A stretch of 64,000 nt of DNA. Origin: Acidianus sp. HS-5. Its GTDB lineage: Archaea; Thermoproteota; Thermoprotei_A; Sulfolobales; Sulfolobaceae. Below the pieces are notes generated by a model that did not search any database, was not told where the DNA came from, and saw only the letters and a list, made by a program, of their open reading frames with translations. Both the position numbers and the translations under genes were made by a program. This document shows positions 17,335-29,594 of the stretch, piece after piece; the stretch's first letter is position 1; each line of letters starts with the position of its first letter. The stretch spans positions 1,860,001 through 1,924,000 of the forward strand of contig NZ_AP025245.1 of the NCBI RefSeq assembly GCF_021655615.1, given 5' to 3'.

Positions 17335-17764
17335 AAATTTCGATGGCGTAATAGGCTTAGGGGACATTGAATGCCCGCAATACCTTAAAGATTTTCACGG
17401 AATTTTGGGTGAAATGGAAAGTGTATACATAATGAAGTACCTTAAGAAGACTGACAGACTAATTAGCAGGAAATTCTTTGATCTTTCAACGGATTTTTCT
17501 ACTGAAATTAGTATAACTCATTTCCCTCCTAAAGGATTCAAATCCGGACTACTGATGAACAAGGAGATAGGTAGAAAGGAAATCTCTGCAATGATTCTTT
17601 CTAGTAAGACTAAAATTGTGATACATGGACACTCTGAAAACCAGTCAAGTGTAACTTCACGCGGATTTCAAATAATTTCTGTAGGCGCTTTTGAAAAAGG
17701 CTATCTAGCAGTTTATTATCCCGAGGAAAGGAAAATTCAGTTAATTAAGGTAAGTAGCCATTAA
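17270..17764 (+). CDS. Degenerate calcineurin-like phosphoesterase
   Basis: About 164 residues starting MKKLAMITRFPCQ; the open frame begins 27 bases earlier, inside the CitG-like gene. GVIGLGDIECPQYLKDF keeps the GD of the phosphoesterase GDxxD motif, ISITHFPPKG resembles the substrate loop, and TKIVIHGHSENQS carries the GHxxx metal motif as GHSE rather than GHTH. The first D-x-H motif is not evident at the short N-terminus. I infer a small, partly degenerate metallophosphoesterase ending the operon. The last 24 bases overlap the convergent acetyltransferase gene. Family call moderate. Confidence 0.6.
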   Translation: MKKLAMITRFPCQEDAIEYINKNFDGVIGLGDIECPQYLKDFHGILGEMESVYIMKYLKKTDRLISRKFFDLSTDFSTEISITHFPPKGFKSGLLMNKEIGRKEISAMILSSKTKIVIHGHSENQSSVTSRGFQIISVGAFEKGYLAVYYPEERKIQLIKVSSH

Positions 17765-18250
17765 ATAAGCGTCCTCTCCATCAGCATAGTAATGCTTTAG
17801 AACTTTAACTTTAGTGAAACCAAGTTTTTCATAAACTGAGATTGCGGGATAATTACTCACTCTGACTTCTAGGTAAACCTCTTCCGCACCATAATCCTCT
17901 TTCATACTCTTCATTGAAGCTTTAAGGAGTGCGGTACCTATTCCCCTATTTCTATAGGCCTCTAAAACTGCAATAGAAACTACGTGGCCTTTCTTAACTA
18001 ATGACGGCAAATTCTTCAAATTACTAAAACCGAGCTCTATTCTAGGCATTATGTATCCTACAACTTCACCATTAACTTCAGCAACATAAAAAGCCTTATC
18101 GTAATCCTTAACATGATCTACAAAAAAATAATAAGGATAATTTTCAGGTAAGGATAACCTGTTAATCATTATTATATCATTTATATCCTCCATTCTAACA
18201 TTTCTAATAAGAAATGAGTTTGTAGATTTATTGCTTGTTGCTTGTTCCAT
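17741..18250 (-). CDS. ard1: N-terminal protein acetyltransferase, Ard1/RimI type
   Basis: A 169-residue GNAT-fold enzyme. VSIAVLEAYRNRGIGTALLK near residues 91-110 is the acetyl-CoA binding motif (RxxGIG), and SNYPAISVYEKLGF near 132 is motif B. The size and the N-terminal lead peptide fit the Sulfolobus Ard1 enzyme, which acetylates protein N-termini such as that of the chromatin protein Alba. A second, shorter paralogue lies at 36869-37327. Divergent from coaBC, and the TATA-like GTTTATATAC (18273-18282) sits about 28 bases upstream of its ATG. Confidence 0.88.
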   Translation of the reverse strand: MEQATSNKSTNSFLIRNVRMEDINDIIMINRLSLPENYPYYFFVDHVKDYDKAFYVAEVNGEVVGYIMPRIELGFSNLKNLPSLVKKGHVVSIAVLEAYRNRGIGTALLKASMKSMKEDYGAEEVYLEVRVSNYPAISVYEKLGFTKVKVLKHYYADGEDAYLMATYLN

Positions 18251-18272
18251 GCTATAATATTTTTATTAGGAA

Positions 18273-18282
18273 GTTTATATAC
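18273..18282. promoter_or_regulatory. TATA element shared by divergent ard1 and coaBC
   Basis: GTTTATATAC reads as a TATA box in both directions. It lies about 28 bases from ATG 18250 (minus strand) and about 21 bases from ATG 18299 (plus strand), so both transcripts would be nearly leaderless. Confidence 0.4.
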
Positions 18283-18298
18283 ATGTTTGAACCTCTTT

Positions 18299-19525
18299 AT
18301 GATTCATCCATCAAAGAGAATAATAGGTGTAATTAGTGATGAATTAAAAGGAAAGAAGATACTATTAGGAGTTTCGGCCAGCGTTTCCTTATATAAATCC
18401 TTGGATTTTGCGAGGGAACTAATGAGAAGAGGAGCAGAGGTAAAAGTAATGATGACGCCTTCTGCTGCAAATCTAATTTCTCCAGAAATGTTCAGTTGGG
18501 CTACAGGAAATAAGACAGTAGTAAAAATAGGAGGAAAACTAGAGCATGTTCAGTTGGCTGAAGAATTCGACTCAATGATAATAGCTCCATCCACTATGAA
18601 TATCATAAACAAATTAGCTTACGGTATTACTGATAACAATTTAGTTTTAACTGCAATAAATTTTATCCAATTGAATAAAAAGGTTATTCTAGTCCCTGCA
18701 ATGCATTTACAGATGTGGGATTCTCCCCAACTTCAAAAGGCTTTAGAGATTTTAAGGAGTGAAGGAGTAGAAATTGTAGAACCTAAGATAGTCAGCAATT
18801 TAGCTCACTATCCGGAATTAGAGTACTTAGCGTCAAGAGTTACATCTTACCTCCTAAGGGAGAAGGACCTTAAAGGTTTCAAGATAGTTGTTACTGCAGG
18901 ACCCACAAGAGAGTACATGGATCCCGTAAGGTTTATATCAAACCCAAGTAGTGGGACAATGGGAGTAGCAATAGCTAACGAAGCTTATTTTAGAGGCGCA
19001 GACGTAGTTCTAGTCCACGGTCCTTTAAGCTCTCGTCTTTCTCCTTATTCACCCACAATAGAAGTTGAAAGTACTGAAGATATGCTGAAAAACGTTGTGA
19101 ACTTGACCGAAAAAGACTTTAGAATTGTAATATTAGCAGGAGCTCCTGCAGATTATAAATTCAAGGTGATAAGAGGAGAGAAAATAGACAGTCACACTGA
19201 AGTACCCAGCATAGAGTTAGAAAAAACTCCTAAAATTTCTGAGTATATTAGAGGAAAAGCTTTCGTAGTAGGTTTCTCAGCAGAAACAGTAAATAATGAT
19301 GACGAACTTATAGAGAAGGCAAAAATAAAGAAAGAAAGGCACGGATTTAATATTATAGTTGCTAATAACGTTAAAAGAAGGGATATAGGCTTTTCATCAG
19401 AATATAACGAGGTAATCGCAATTACTGACAATAATATTATCAAAATTCCTAAAAGCTATAAAACAATTATATCAAGGAAATTGTTAGATATAGTAAGAGA
19501 AGAGTTTATTAAATCTAAAGTATAA
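18299..19525 (+). CDS. coaBC: Bifunctional phosphopantothenoylcysteine synthetase/decarboxylase
   Basis: About 408 residues from MIHPSKRIIG. The N-terminal flavoprotein half has LLGVSASVSLYKS, the histidine in LEHVQLAEEFD, APSTMNIINK and PAMHLQMW (the PxMNxxMW loop). The C-terminal CoaB half has VTAGPTREYMDPVRFISN followed by PSSGTMG, and NIIVANNV, the ribosyl/cysteine ligase signature. It joins cysteine to phosphopantothenate and decarboxylates it on the way to CoA. The open frame begins at 18242, but that would cover the divergent promoter, so ATG 18299 is preferred. tRNA-His follows 9 bases after the stop. Confidence 0.93.
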   Translation: MIHPSKRIIGVISDELKGKKILLGVSASVSLYKSLDFARELMRRGAEVKVMMTPSAANLISPEMFSWATGNKTVVKIGGKLEHVQLAEEFDSMIIAPSTMNIINKLAYGITDNNLVLTAINFIQLNKKVILVPAMHLQMWDSPQLQKALEILRSEGVEIVEPKIVSNLAHYPELEYLASRVTSYLLREKDLKGFKIVVTAGPTREYMDPVRFISNPSSGTMGVAIANEAYFRGADVVLVHGPLSSRLSPYSPTIEVESTEDMLKNVVNLTEKDFRIVILAGAPADYKFKVIRGEKIDSHTEVPSIELEKTPKISEYIRGKAFVVGFSAETVNNDDELIEKAKIKKERHGFNIIVANNVKRRDIGFSSEYNEVIAITDNNIIKIPKSYKTIISRKLLDIVREEFIKSKV

Positions 19526-19534
19526 TGATGTTTT

Positions 19535-19609
<75 letters not shown>

Positions 19610-19898
19610 CTTCTTTATGTTCAATTGAAAGGAATTTTTCATGCATAGAAATTTGACGTAACGGTTTTTGTTACATGAGCTTTAGGGACGTTGGAATAAA
19701 AAGTGTTCAACTTTCACTTATATAAAACAATTGCATGGAAAAGAGGGAAGAAAATTGACATATCCAATGATAAAATGCTAGAAGAAGTAGAGATAATCAT
19801 CTTATAATCATTATAATTACAACTATTATTACTGATGAGATATTAAATGAAAAGAGAAAGATTTTTAAATACGTTTTCTATTTCCTTTATCATGGTTT
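19610..19898. other. Gene-free spacer, probably remnant of an integrated element
   Basis: AT-rich with short, stop-ridden plus-strand fragments. Nothing identifiable. It lies between tRNA-His and the dead toxin that adjoins the integrase fragment, so it may be residual element DNA. Confidence 0.4.
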
Positions 19899-20190
19899 GT
19901 GAGAAGTGAGATTTTTAATGAGGAAAGTTAAAAGTTATCAAGAGCTGTAGATTTTGTTGCTGATAGATATAATGATAAGGCCGCGATGCTTATTTTCGAG
20001 AAAATAGAATTGAGCGAAACTGACCCCTTTTAAATATGCTAGGGAAAAATTAGGGAGGGACATATACGATAATAATATGTATTCAATAGAAGTTACAGAC
20101 GATATAAGAATACTTTACAGTATAGACTCAAAAAATTGTGTAGTTTTCATTTGGGCGGTTGGGTCTCATAAGAAGGTTTACGGGCATTAG
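19899..20190 (+). pseudogene. Broken RelE/ParE-type toxin
   Basis: From GTG 19899 the frame reads VRSEIFNEES, a stop, then LSRAVDFVADRYNDKAA and IFEKIELSETDPF. It shifts by one base near 20030 and continues KYAREKLGRDIYDNNMYSIE, then TDDIRILYSIDSK and VVFIWAVGSHKKVYGH to TAG 20190. The YSIE, IRILYSID and VGSHKKVY blocks are the beta-sheet end of RelE-family mRNA interferases. At least one stop and one frameshift inactivate it. No antitoxin is recognisable upstream. Confidence 0.7.
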
Positions 20191-20296
20191 CCTTCTCTCT
20201 AATCCTCCTCAAAACGTCTTCTTTAAACTTCTCTAAGTCCTCCTTATTCTCAATAACTAAGAACATATTCCCGTACTCATCCTCAACAATTCTCAT
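20147..20296 (-). CDS. Small hypothetical protein (49 residues)
   Basis: An open frame starting MRIVEDEYGNMFLVIENKED, with a highly charged helix (EKFKEDVLRRIREKANARK) and an intact ATG, antisense to the 3' end of the RelE remnant. Codon use looks coding and there are no stops, but the frame is short. It could be an element-encoded small regulator. No family recognised. Confidence 0.4.
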   Translation of the reverse strand: MRIVEDEYGNMFLVIENKEDLEKFKEDVLRRIREKANARKPSYETQPPK

Positions 20297-20345
20297 AAGT
20301 ATATTATTTGTTGAGAACATTAAATAAGGTATACAGATTTAAAAT

Positions 20346-20599
<254 letters not shown>

Positions 20600-20633
20600 A
20601 TTTTTAAAATGGATTGTTTAACTAAAAAATTTT

Positions 20634-21590
20634 TCACACTACTATTACTGTGGTCTGTAAATAGACAGCAAGCATAGCAAATATAACTTCTATACCCCAA
20701 ATCATTGCAACAACTTGATACTCCTTAAATCTTCCCATTTTCATTATTACATGAGTTAATGAATTAGGTTTATCGTTCCAATATAATGTTCCGTCTTCAT
20801 TAACCTTACCAAACGATACTCCCTTAAATCTAGTCCTTGCCTTTAGTATGAACTCTGCAACATAAGGTAAGTACAGTACTGCTAACGCAGTATACATATA
20901 TCCTGCTATTCCTATAGAACCTATTACTGAGCCTATAAAATACGTTCCTATATTTCCTATGAAAATTTTTGCCGGATATTTATTATAATAAAGGAAAGCT
21001 AAGAGTGAAGAGAACAAAATCAATGCTTCTTCTCCCGCAACAAAGATATTTCCAGTCCTTGTTAAACCTATAAAGGCTAAAGCTGCTGCCATTATTATCC
21101 CCAACCCTGTTCCTAACCCGTTTAGACCTTCAAGCATGTTAAAAGCATTAGACGAGATTGTAAGTGCTGCAGGAATAACTAACACGTAATAGAATATTCC
21201 TAGATTTATTACTCCCAAAAAAGGTATAGATATTGCAGAATGCCCTACACTGAAAACAGCTAAAGGTACTGCTGCAAAGACTGGCGTAAAAGCTCTAATA
21301 GCTTGTCTAAGATTTAAAAAATCATCCATTAGACCTAGAAAGGCTATTAATAAGGAAGAAATCAAAATTGAAGATATTATTCTTTCATAGTTAGGATCCT
21401 GTATCAAAAGTACAAAAGTTCCTGAGACAAATCCTGCAACTACTGCTATACCGCCTAAAGAAGGAATTTCCGGTCTATTTACTTTATTAATGTCTTTTCC
21501 TACAATTTTCCTCTCTTTTGCTACACGAATTACCCACCTAGTTACAAGAAAAGTTACAATAAAAGCTATTAACGCACAAATAGGTAACAC
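20634..21590 (-). CDS. aglH: UDP-GlcNAc:dolichyl-phosphate GlcNAc-1-phosphotransferase (AglH-like, MraY/GPT family)
   Basis: A 318-residue integral membrane protein with about ten hydrophobic segments and no soluble domain. FLGLMDDFLNLR holds the catalytic aspartate pair on the cytosolic side, and SNAFNMLEGLNGLGTGL is the NxxNxxDGxxGL substrate motif. PSLGGIAVVAGF and NKVNRP near residue 40 are further family marks. It starts the N-glycan of S-layer proteins by moving GlcNAc-phosphate to dolichyl phosphate. It overlaps the GGPP synthase stop by one base, which links lipid-carrier use to isoprenoid synthesis upstream in the same operon. Confidence 0.85.
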   Translation of the reverse strand: MLPICALIAFIVTFLVTRWVIRVAKERKIVGKDINKVNRPEIPSLGGIAVVAGFVSGTFVLLIQDPNYERIISSILISSLLIAFLGLMDDFLNLRQAIRAFTPVFAAVPLAVFSVGHSAISIPFLGVINLGIFYYVLVIPAALTISSNAFNMLEGLNGLGTGLGIIMAAALAFIGLTRTGNIFVAGEEALILFSSLLAFLYYNKYPAKIFIGNIGTYFIGSVIGSIGIAGYMYTALAVLYLPYVAEFILKARTRFKGVSFGKVNEDGTLYWNDKPNSLTHVIMKMGRFKEYQVVAMIWGIEVIFAMLAVYLQTTVIVV

Positions 21591-22569
21591 TATTTTCGCC
21601 TTTTAATTGTAAACTCAGCGAGGTATTTTAAAGCCTTTCCAGGTATATCATTACCTCTTATTGATGATAGCGCATTCATCGATTTTTCGTAATATTTTTC
21701 CGCTACATTATACGCATAATCCAATGAGAGAGCCTTTACAGTTTCTGCGGATTTAACTATTTTTTCTTGATCTTTGGAACCAAGTCCTTCCATTATTATT
21801 CTCCTTTCTTCCTCAGAGGCTGAAGTCAATGCCTTTATTATTAATATAGTCTTTTTACCTTCTCTAACGTCGCTGTAGATCGGTTTACCAAGCTCTTTTT
21901 CATCTGCAGTTAATCCTAAAATATCATCAATTATTTGAAAAGCGATACCTAAGTTAAGTCCGAATTCCTTAAGTAATTCAAGATCTCTGTTCTCAGCATT
22001 TGCAACCAAACCCCCTAAAAAGGACGAGCATGAAAACAGCTGCGCGGTTTTTCTTTTTATCATATCCAGATATTCCTCTTCTGTTACGTCTTGTCTGTTC
22101 TCAAATTCCATGTCCATTGCTTGGCCTTCAGCAATTATTATTACAGATTTTGAGAATTCTGATAAACCCATGTAAAACCTGCTTGAATCCAGTCCTTCTA
22201 ATGCTTCTGATAGCACTTCAAAAGCCTTAGCATGAAGTAAATCTCCTGCAAGGATTGCCATAGGAACTCCCCATTTTACGTGAACTGTTGGCATACCCCT
22301 TCTAAGCGTATCCTCGTCCATTATATCGTCATGAATTAAAGTAAAATTATGAAGTATCTCTACTGCGGCTGCTGCTTTATATGCTCTTTTTCTTTCTCCA
22401 GAGAATAAATCTGAAGATGCAACAGTTATGAGAGGCCTAAGTCTCTTACCGCCAGCCCTTAAAAGGTATATTGAAGAATCATAAAGTTCCTTAGGTTCAC
22501 CTTTTATATATTTTTCTATTTCCTCGTTTACACTTTTAATTATCTCGTCAAAATACTTATCTATCTCCA

Positions 22570-22570
<1 letters not shown>
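21590..22570 (-). CDS. gds: Geranylgeranyl diphosphate synthase
   Basis: A 326-residue all-helical prenyltransferase. AGGKRLRPLI is the pyrophosphate region, LIHDDIMDEDTLRRG is the first aspartate-rich motif (DDxxD) and FQIIDDILGLTAD the second. The residues before the first motif (ILHNFTL) set the product length. It condenses IPP units to C20, the precursor of archaeal ether lipids. It abuts idi2 upstream (shared base 22570) and aglH downstream, in the order ipk-idi-gds typical of Sulfolobales. Confidence 0.94.
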
Positions 22571-24340
<1,770 letters not shown>

Positions 24341-24925
24341 TTCCAGTTATTATTCATGGGATATGACAAGCCATAAAGGGAACTCCATAAACCATTCTCA
24401 AAATGCATTAAGTCTGGATTTTTAGAAATCTCTACAGGTAAAATTCCTGCTAAATGTATTAATGAACTCTCCAAAAATCTAGGCTTGGGCAAAGGAAAAC
24501 TAGTAAGTAAATTTATTCTAATATCTTTTTCTCCAAGAGGAACAGGATCTTCTCCATCGCGATAAAGTATTGCTAAGCTTAGTTCTTGAGCTTTTCTTAA
24601 AGCTCTTATTAACCTGGAGTCAAACATTGCATCATCTATCATTTCTAAAGTTTCGTTAATGTCCTTTTCATTCATAGGAATTTCGCACTCACTTACTGCA
24701 AGCTCTACAAGCCTTCTTGTAACATAAATATAATAGGAAGAGAAAGGTAAATTTCCTTCTATATCATATTCAATATTACAAGAGAAACCTGTAGCTTCAC
24801 GGAAATAATCTAGGAATTTATCTATCCTTGGTTTCCTTTTTACCTCTTTTATTTTAACTATCGCAAAATTAATTAAAACAGGATTATTTACCTCTAACGG
24901 AAGACCAGAATAACAAAACGGAACT

Positions 24926-25780
24926 TTAACTTCCAAATCTTGCTGCAAGATATCCCACTACTGATGACTTATCTCCAGAAGTATCGCCGGAAGTCGCATG
25001 CTTCAAAATATAAGGCTTTTTATTAAACTTCTTAGCTAATATCATGGAAACCATTACTGGAGTATAACCACACATTGTCACATCTTTATTCTCAACTACG
25101 TCGTAAAGACCTTTATAATCTAGTTTCTCTATTTTTTCTATTGCCATTTCATCTTTTTTATAGGTAATATCATAAGGATCATAATGATTCATATCGCTAC
25201 TGGCTAAAACTACTATATCCTTTTCAGGGTGCTTCTGCATCAACCTATATATCCCCTCAGCTATGTATTCGGCTATCTCAGGAGTTTGATAAAGCACAAC
25301 TATAGGAATTATTTTTATTTCTGAACCAAAGAAAAATTGTAAGAAAGGCAACTGAACTTCAACAGAATGTTCGTAAAGGTGTGCTTCCTCGTCTATGTCA
25401 ATAACTTCACTATACTTAACAAGCTCCATTGACATTTCTTCGTCTATCTTAACGTCACCTAAAGGAGTTTCCCAACAGCCTTTATTCCATAAAGAAACGT
25501 AAGAACCATAACCCGTATGATTAGGACCTAAGATTATCACAACGTCTGGCTTACCTTCAGAAGCTAAATAATAATAAGAATGAGCGGCTACGGGGCCACT
25601 ATAAATATAACCCGCGTGAGGAACGATAAAAAATATGTTATCTCTCTTACCTTTTTCCTTTGGTACTTCAGGCAATTTGCCTGGACCTACTGGATGAGTA
25701 AAAGACCAAATAATTCTATCTTTTAATTCTTGAGGATCTGATTCATAAAATGCGCCTGCTACTGCCGGTAATCTTTTCAT
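24926..25780 (-). CDS. MEMO family protein (AMMECR/Memo-like dioxygenase fold)
   Basis: A 284-residue protein starting [17 protein letters not shown]. It has the Memo histidine set: [18 protein letters not shown] (first His and glycine turn), [16 protein letters not shown] (second His) and [13 protein letters not shown], ending with [19 protein letters not shown]. The fold is that of extradiol dioxygenases. Archaeal members sit next to rps2 and mevalonate genes, as here, and their reaction is not settled. The start overlaps the rps2 stop by 4 bases. Confidence 0.9.
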   Translation of the reverse strand: MKRLPAVAGAFYESDPQELKDRIIWSFTHPVGPGKLPEVPKEKGKRDNIFFIVPHAGYIYSGPVAAHSYYYLASEGKPDVVIILGPNHTGYGSYVSLWNKGCWETPLGDVKIDEEMSMELVKYSEVIDIDEEAHLYEHSVEVQLPFLQFFFGSEIKIIPIVVLYQTPEIAEYIAEGIYRLMQKHPEKDIVVLASSDMNHYDPYDITYKKDEMAIEKIEKLDYKGLYDVVENKDVTMCGYTPVMVSMILAKKFNKKPYILKHATSGDTSGDKSSVVGYLAARFGS

Positions 25781-26454
25781 TGAACTAGCTTCACCTCAAA
25801 TTCCTCAACCTTTACTGGTATGTCTGCATCCATAGGTATTTGTTTCCTCTCCCTAAGTATTTGCCTTGCTAATATCCAATAAAGTAATGCCAAAGATTTC
25901 CTTCCCTTATTATTTGCAGGTATTACTAGATCAACGTATTCTATTTTAGCATCAGTATCAGCAAAAGCAACTACCGGTATACCCATATCTGCTGCCTCCT
26001 TTATTGCTTGAGTATCTGTCCTCGGGTCTGATACTAGTAAAGCCTCCGGTTCCATAAATCTATTAAGGTACGCGTTAGTTAAAGTACCTGGAACTAATCT
26101 TCCAGTTATTGATTTGCCTCCTACTACTTCCGCGAACTTTTGAACTGGAGTAAAAGCGTAAGGCCTTGAAGCTACTGCTAGAATTCCAGTGGGTGTAAAT
26201 CTTGCTAGGAATTTTGCGGCTATTCTTAACCTTTCATCGATCTTCCTAACATCTAAGACGTAAAGACCTTCAGGCCTTACCCTGTAAATGAATTTCTCCA
26301 TATACTTTGTACATGTATGAGTACCTATATGAACGCCTGCTGATAAATAACTCTCTAATGGAGCTAGTAATTCTATTACTGCTCCTTTTTCTGATTTTTG
26401 TAATTCCGCTTTCTCTGCCTCAGATAATTCTGTTCCTTTATTTTCCTCCGCCAT
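25777..26454 (-). CDS. rps2: 30S ribosomal protein uS2
   Basis: A 225-residue protein. Residues 1-30 are an acidic tail ([16 protein letters not shown]). The S2 core then follows: [39 protein letters not shown] and [19 protein letters not shown], all classical S2 signatures. A component of the small subunit near the mRNA exit. It lies 11 bases after rpoN in the long ribosomal operon and overlaps Memo by 4 bases. Confidence 0.97.
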   Translation of the reverse strand: MAEENKGTELSEAEKAELQKSEKGAVIELLAPLESYLSAGVHIGTHTCTKYMEKFIYRVRPEGLYVLDVRKIDERLRIAAKFLARFTPTGILAVASRPYAFTPVQKFAEVVGGKSITGRLVPGTLTNAYLNRFMEPEALLVSDPRTDTQAIKEAADMGIPVVAFADTDAKIEYVDLVIPANNKGRKSLALLYWILARQILRERKQIPMDADIPVKVEEFEVKLVQ

Positions 26455-26464
26455 TTAAATCACC

Positions 26465-26665
26465 TTAAATTGGTCTAGTATAATTAACTACCTCTCTTAT
26501 AATATCTACGTGACTTAATAACATTCTTCTACAGCAATATCTCCTAACGCTTAGGTCGTCTAATACTTTTTGTGGATCTTCTCCAGCGTTAACTCTAGTT
26601 ATAAATGGTTCCCATTTGTCTGCTATTAAAGACCCACACGTAAAACATCTGACAGGGATTATCAT
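26465..26665 (-). CDS. rpoN: DNA-directed RNA polymerase subunit N
   Basis: A 66-residue protein from [18 protein letters not shown]. The two zinc cysteine pairs are CFTC near the start and YCCRRM at the end, exactly as in Rpb10/RpoN. The open frame begins 9 bases earlier (MIF), but the [11 protein letters not shown] start is universal. Sits between rps9 and rps2. Confidence 0.97.
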   Translation of the reverse strand: MIIPVRCFTCGSLIADKWEPFITRVNAGEDPQKVLDDLSVRRYCCRRMLLSHVDIIREVVNYTRPI

Positions 26666-26670
26666 GAATA

Positions 26671-27090
26671 TCACCTATAAGCCTTCTGCCTCCATCTTCT
26701 GGCACTATATCTCATCCACTTTTCAGACTCTGTCTCCCTTGGATCTCCTGCTAGCATTGTTCTATCGTACTGCTTATACAACTCTTCTAGCTCTTTGTTG
26801 CCACTAAAGTTTACTAAAGCTCTAGCTAACGCCATTCTAGCTGCGTCTGCTTGCCCCATTATACCACCTCCAAAAGTGTATATCCTAGCGTCTATTTTAG
26901 ATGCTAATGATTCCCCAGCAAGTAATAATGGTTCCATTATCTTTAATCTCATCATCTCTATGGGTATGAGCTCTATTGGCACATTATTTACAAATACTCT
27001 TCCTTTACCTTCAGTAAGCTTACACTGAGCTCTTGCCATTTTTCTTCTGGCTGAAGTTGTTATAATTTTACTGGTTTGCTGCGCTGACAT
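26671..27090 (-). CDS. rps9: 30S ribosomal protein uS9
   Basis: A 139-residue protein. [20 protein letters not shown] at the N-terminus, [19 protein letters not shown] in the middle and a basic tail, [10 protein letters not shown], are S9 features; the tail reaches the P-site tRNA. The start overlaps rpl13 by 23 bases in another frame, and the stop lies just before rpoN. Confidence 0.96.
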   Translation of the reverse strand: MSAQQTSKIITTSARRKMARAQCKLTEGKGRVFVNNVPIELIPIEMMRLKIMEPLLLAGESLASKIDARIYTFGGGIMGQADAARMALARALVNFSGNKELEELYKQYDRTMLAGDPRETESEKWMRYSARRWRQKAYR

Positions 27091-27523
27091 AAACTTTCCA
27101 CCCCATCTCTTTAGCTAATTCTCCAACAGTAATATACTTACCTTTAAGTCTTTTTACACCAGCATCAGGAAAACTTATGATATTCTTATCCTTATACTGT
27201 TGAGGAACACCTATGTAAACTTTAACACTTTTTAGCATTTCCCTACCTTTTGGTGTTTTAGGTAACATACCTCTTATAGTCCTTTTTACTATATTTATAG
27301 GACTTCTTGGTCTCCTAACTCCTTGTTTTTCTGCGTTAAATAATGTTCTTAGTGAGAAGAATAATTTATACCCTGCAACTACTCTATTTTTTGTCCCGCT
27401 TATTACTGCTTTTTCTGCATTTATGATTACAACTTTTTTACCTTCCTTAAGCAATTTTACTACATTAGTTGTCATTCTACCTAAAATTTGATTTTCTGCA
27501 TTTATGATTACAACTTCGGTCAT
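27068..27523 (-). CDS. rpl13: 50S ribosomal protein uL13
   Basis: A 151-residue protein. [20 protein letters not shown] and [16 protein letters not shown] form the L13 core, and [17 protein letters not shown] is the RGMLP signature. It overlaps rpl18e upstream by 4 bases (ATGA) and rps9 downstream by 23. Confidence 0.97.
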   Translation of the reverse strand: MTEVVIINAENQILGRMTTNVVKLLKEGKKVVIINAEKAVISGTKNRVVAGYKLFFSLRTLFNAEKQGVRRPRSPINIVKRTIRGMLPKTPKGREMLKSVKVYIGVPQQYKDKNIISFPDAGVKRLKGKYITVGELAKEMGWKVYVSAANQ

Positions 27524-27867
27524 TGTTTCATCAACCTCACATTTTTACCTTTTAAATCTAACTTGTCAAAATCATATAAGCTCATTACCTTACCGCCTGT
27601 AGCCAAGATCTTTTCTTTAGCAGACTTAGAAAAATCTAATGCTACTACAGTCACATCATGCGTCAAATTACCTATACCTAAGACTTTCCCAGGTACTATG
27701 ACAACATCTCCTGGCTTTGTATATTTTTCTATTTTATATAAATTAATATACCATCTTTTCCTACTTGGAGTTTGAAGCTTTTCGGCTGTTGTTTCCCATA
27801 ACGGCTTATGTTGTTTTTCTAAACTCCTAACTAATTTTCTAATCATAACATTTGTACTATCGGTCAT
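27520..27867 (-). CDS. rpl18e: 50S ribosomal protein eL18 (L18e)
   Basis: A 115-residue protein. [20 protein letters not shown], then [20 protein letters not shown] and [17 protein letters not shown] [20 protein letters not shown], are the eL18/uL15-like features. Overlaps rpoD upstream and rpl13 downstream by 4 bases each. Confidence 0.96.
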   Translation of the reverse strand: MTDSTNVMIRKLVRSLEKQHKPLWETTAEKLQTPSRKRWYINLYKIEKYTKPGDVVIVPGKVLGIGNLTHDVTVVALDFSKSAKEKILATGGKVMSLYDFDKLDLKGKNVRLMKQ

Positions 27868-28646
27868 GAAATCACCTTCTTCAATTCTTCAAGTTTACGA
27901 AGTATACTCTTACCAGCCTCTAATAAAATTCTCTGTGGCTTTAAACTACCTACACTTTCAACTTCTAGAATATACTTATTTTCCACAGAGGAAATCTTTA
28001 TTCCTTGGCAATACCTTAAACATTCCTCGCATAATGTACAAGAAGTTTCATTTATTATCACCAGCTTTCCGTCCTTTGATGCAAAAACTCTTTCTGGGCA
28101 TACTTCTACAGCTTTAATACAGCTATCATCCTTCAATTCTACATGAGGATAATATCTTAATACTGAAGTAGTAACTGGATTAAATTTAGCATGCTCTATA
28201 CCGTAGCCTAATCTTAGCTTAGCTTCTAAGGAAACTTTTTGACTCTTACCTAATAATACTATAGGAATGTCCTTACTTATTGGAACTATTGAAGGATCAT
28301 CTGATTTAATATCTCTAGAATAAACCATAACTTCTGAATCCTTTGCTTCAACATCTAAATAGATCTTACTGAAACATCCGTCACAATTCTCTTGACAGTT
28401 AGCGCATTCATCTGGAGATCTATATGCATCTATTGCCTCATCTGAGGAAAAAGGAATCATGCCTAGCCTATGTGCTAATATTTCATCATAAAGTGGACTG
28501 TTATTCTCTATAATATATACATCATCTACGGCCATTACTGGAACATATAACATACAAGCTCTTCTTACTGCATTAGCAAATTCTAAAGGATATCCTTCTA
28601 AAGAAATAGAAATAAAATTTCCTTCCTTTTTTATTACATCTATCAT
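27864..28646 (-). CDS. rpoD: DNA-directed RNA polymerase subunit D (with Fe-S domain)
   Basis: A 260-residue homologue of Rpb3 and bacterial alpha. [20 protein letters not shown] is the dimerisation motif. The inserted domain has cysteines in [11 protein letters not shown] and a ferredoxin-like stretch, [13 protein letters not shown] followed by [14 protein letters not shown], the pattern that binds an Fe-S cluster in Sulfolobus RpoD. It pairs with subunit L to nucleate polymerase assembly. Lies between rps11 and rpl18e, overlapping the latter by 4 bases. Confidence 0.96.
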   Translation of the reverse strand: MIDVIKKEGNFISISLEGYPLEFANAVRRACMLYVPVMAVDDVYIIENNSPLYDEILAHRLGMIPFSSDEAIDAYRSPDECANCQENCDGCFSKIYLDVEAKDSEVMVYSRDIKSDDPSIVPISKDIPIVLLGKSQKVSLEAKLRLGYGIEHAKFNPVTTSVLRYYPHVELKDDSCIKAVEVCPERVFASKDGKLVIINETSCTLCEECLRYCQGIKISSVENKYILEVESVGSLKPQRILLEAGKSILRKLEELKKVIS

Positions 28647-28647
28647 T

Positions 28648-29029
28648 TTATACTCTCCTTCCTCTTCTTCCTCCAGGCCTTCTAATGCTATCGTGAGGTA
28701 TTGGTGTCACATCCTCTATTCTTCCTATTATAAATCCTGACCTAGCTAAAGATCTTATTGCAGGTTGAGCTCCAGGACCTGGAGTTTTAGGACCAGATCC
28801 TCCGGGTGCTCTCACCTTAATATGTATTGCCATTATACCTTTATCTAACGCATCTCCTGCTGCCTTATTTGCCGCTAACATTGCAGCATAAGGTGAAGGC
28901 TTTTCTCTATCAGCCTTAACTACCATTCCGCCTGAAGCTTTAGCTATCATTTCGGCTCCTGTTATGTCGGTTATTGAAATTATAGTATTATTTTGGGAAG
29001 CGTATATATGGGCTATTCCCCACCTAATT

Positions 29030-29046
<17 letters not shown>
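28648..29046 (-). CDS. rps11: 30S ribosomal protein uS11
   Basis: About 132 residues from [40 protein letters not shown] and the C-terminal [16 protein letters not shown] are S11 signatures. A GTG 12 bases upstream is possible, but homologues start at [10 protein letters not shown]. The 5' end overlaps rps4 by 17 bases. Confidence 0.96.
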
Positions 29047-29584
<538 letters not shown>

Positions 29585-29594
29585 TTAATTCACC

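Noticed and set aside
19840..19900. Possible C/D box RNA at CTGATGAG
   Set aside because: No D box at suitable distance, and the region is decayed element sequence.
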